From Azolla caroliniana (Eukaryota > Polypodiophyta), in the NCBI GenBank assembly GCA_043228905.1, contig JBHGNT010000015.1, forward strand, positions 10,106,001 through 10,170,000: a stretch of 64,000 nucleotides of DNA, given 5' to 3'. Positions within the stretch are counted from its first letter, which is position 1; the number at the start of each line of letters is the position of its first letter. A program made the position numbers and the translations under genes. Under the pieces are notes generated by a model that had not been told where the DNA came from, did no database searches, and saw nothing but the letters and a program-made list of their open reading frames with translations. Shown piece after piece: positions 62,798 to 64,000 of the stretch.

Positions 62798-64000
62798 TGG
62801 ATGTCTAGTCTAACCGCTGACACAACAAAGAACCAATTCGCCAAGTTAGACGATAGACCCAAGCTGAAACCCGAAGGGCAGCAGAACACTTTGCGCAAAA
62901 AGCATGCCTCAACAATTGCTTTCCGGATCTCTCAGAGAGTACACTTGAGTCTATGCTCATTGAGCAAAGTGGGACTAGGCAGGAGGTCCTATCCCCACTT
63001 CACTACCATGGTGAAACCACCAGCACAACACAAACCTCCCCACACCACATCGGTGGTACTTACCCCAGCTTCAGACAATACACTCCAATCACTTTCTCGT
63101 ACCCCTACTTCAGCGGAGAAACCTACATCGAAGGTCATGTTCGATCGTTCCAAAATGTTTGGAATGCCAACCATGTGTTGTAATGGCTTCTATAAGCCAA
63201 AGCCCAGGCTTCCAAAATCGCAGAGTTTGGCCTGACCCTCGACGAACCATCTTGACATTGTGACTTTCACCTTCTTCAACCAACTTCACTCGGTGTTTTT
63301 ACGCTTCTTTCATCGAAGCATTCCGTAATGCAAAATTATCAGCCAATTCTACTCTATTCGGAAGCTCCGGTAGGAGTCCGTCGTTGATTTCAGCCTACAG
63401 TTCCAGAATGTAAGGCATTAGCTGACAAGAGCTCCCACGGAAGATTAGGCAAAAGAAATGTTTTTGGCTGCCTTGCGCCGACCCTTGCGGACGACGTTGC
63501 GGTCATTGAACGGGCCTTATAGCTAGAATTAGAAGACGAGGATGATGGGTTGCCCATGGCGTCGTTACGGCAAGCGTTACCAAGAGACAAGGAGTATCCT
63601 TTCCAATAGGCCATCCAATGCACAATTTGTTTAAGCCCGGGACACTCAACGGTTGATTGCAACATGAGAGTCTATTGTCCTATTTGTCACTCGTGGCGCA
63701 TTCGGTGGACCAATGAGAATATAATATGTTAAATCGCCCTATAACACCACTATGCCGTATCGAGCCTCAATGTTCTAATCGACAAAGCGATCAGAGCGAA
63801 CAAGAAGAGCGCTACCAGAGTTCGGAGCGCAATCATCGCTCAGGCCAACCGAATCATCCTCACCGCGAAAATGATCCATATTTGGAGGATGAGGATGAGG
63901 AGGACGAGGAGTATCCAAGAAATTATCGCTATAATCCTCAGGGAGGACGATCCTACAGCAACTGGTGTCCCACTAATAATCGTGATGGGCATGCTGAGTC
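62798..64000 (+). pseudogene. GYP-5 gag, truncated by the window end
   Basis: Degraded gag in several frames, collinear with GYP-3 gag. FSYPYFSGETYIEGHVRSF and NVWNAN (63095-63180) match FSYPRFNGKTDAATHIRLF and NIWNAN of GYP-3. A capsid stretch in broken frames follows (63230-63560). Near 63620-63700 comes a paired knuckle, CTICLSPGHSTVDCNM then CPICHS, with the first Cys intact. From 63780 an Arg/Glu/Asp-rich tail (DEDEEDEEYPRNYRYNPQGG) corresponds to 28690-28570 in GYP-3. Protease and later genes would follow beyond 64000. Confidence 0.8.

Noticed and set aside
1-64000. CRISPR array, bacterial operon, rRNA or riboswitch
   Set aside because: No regularly spaced identical repeats with unique spacers, no prokaryotic gene arrangement, and no rRNA-like sequence were seen.

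Overview
The window is repeat-derived nuclear DNA of a land plant. I find no host gene. It is a stack of LTR retrotransposons (Ty1/copia and Ty3/gypsy) and two LINE copies inserted into one another. Plant origin is suggested by copia and chromodomain gypsy Pol proteins of plant type, primer-binding sites matching plant initiator tRNA-Met (TGGTATCAGAG), 5-bp target duplications and dense nesting. The LINE has a CCHC knuckle at the end of ORF2 and a coiled-coil ORF1, which makes me lean weakly to a seedless-plant or other large, repeat-rich genome. The species cannot be read from the sequence.

Layout (names are mine). Left margin: COP-1 (copia, minus, 1-3424, enters from outside; its 5' LTR is split by LINE-1, a 5'-truncated LINE at 1150-3232). 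Then GYP-1 (gypsy remnant, minus, 3425-5602), COP-2 (copia remnant, minus, about 5785-8019) and COP-3 (copia, minus, 8020-10292, resuming at 61886-62263). GYP-2, a chromodomain gypsy (minus), spans 10293-61885 and splits COP-3. Two elements sit inside GYP-2: GYP-3 (minus, 15204-29885), which is split by COP-4 (minus, 16575-22178), and COP-5 (copia, minus, 30677-60650). COP-5 holds COP-6 (minus, 33187-38795), GYP-4 (chromodomain gypsy, plus, 38953-49795) and LARD-1 (pol-less LTR element, probably minus, 50649-59006). GYP-4 holds COP-7 (minus, 39356-44748), which holds a 252-bp insert with inverted ends (40147-40398). LARD-1 holds LINE-2 (plus, about 51600-56814). The right margin is GYP-5 (plus, about 62264 to the end), a relative of GYP-3.

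The nesting rests on target-site duplications read directly: GCAAG (GYP-3), CTCAT (COP-4), TAAAC (COP-5), AAAGG (COP-6), AGAAA (LARD-1), and mutated pairs CGTGA/CATGA (COP-7), CCTGT/CCTAC (GYP-4) and GTCAA/GTCGG (GYP-2). At several junctions the interrupted reading frame continues exactly once the insert and one duplication are removed.

Almost all Pol genes are broken by stops, frameshifts or lost catalytic residues. The one long intact frame is ORF2 of LINE-2 (1233 codons from its first ATG), and even it has Glu for the motif-A Asp of reverse transcriptase. The least ordinary items are: a two-gene accessory region downstream of GYP-3 integrase; a 10-bp stem bracketing the polypurine tract and 3' LTR edge in two copia families; a Pol C-terminal extension in COP-4/COP-6 that ends inside the LTR; a tRNA-like sequence in both GYP-4 LTRs; an L1-ORF1p-like coiled-coil protein in LINE-2; and a PBS-like sequence mirrored at the 3' end of LARD-1.
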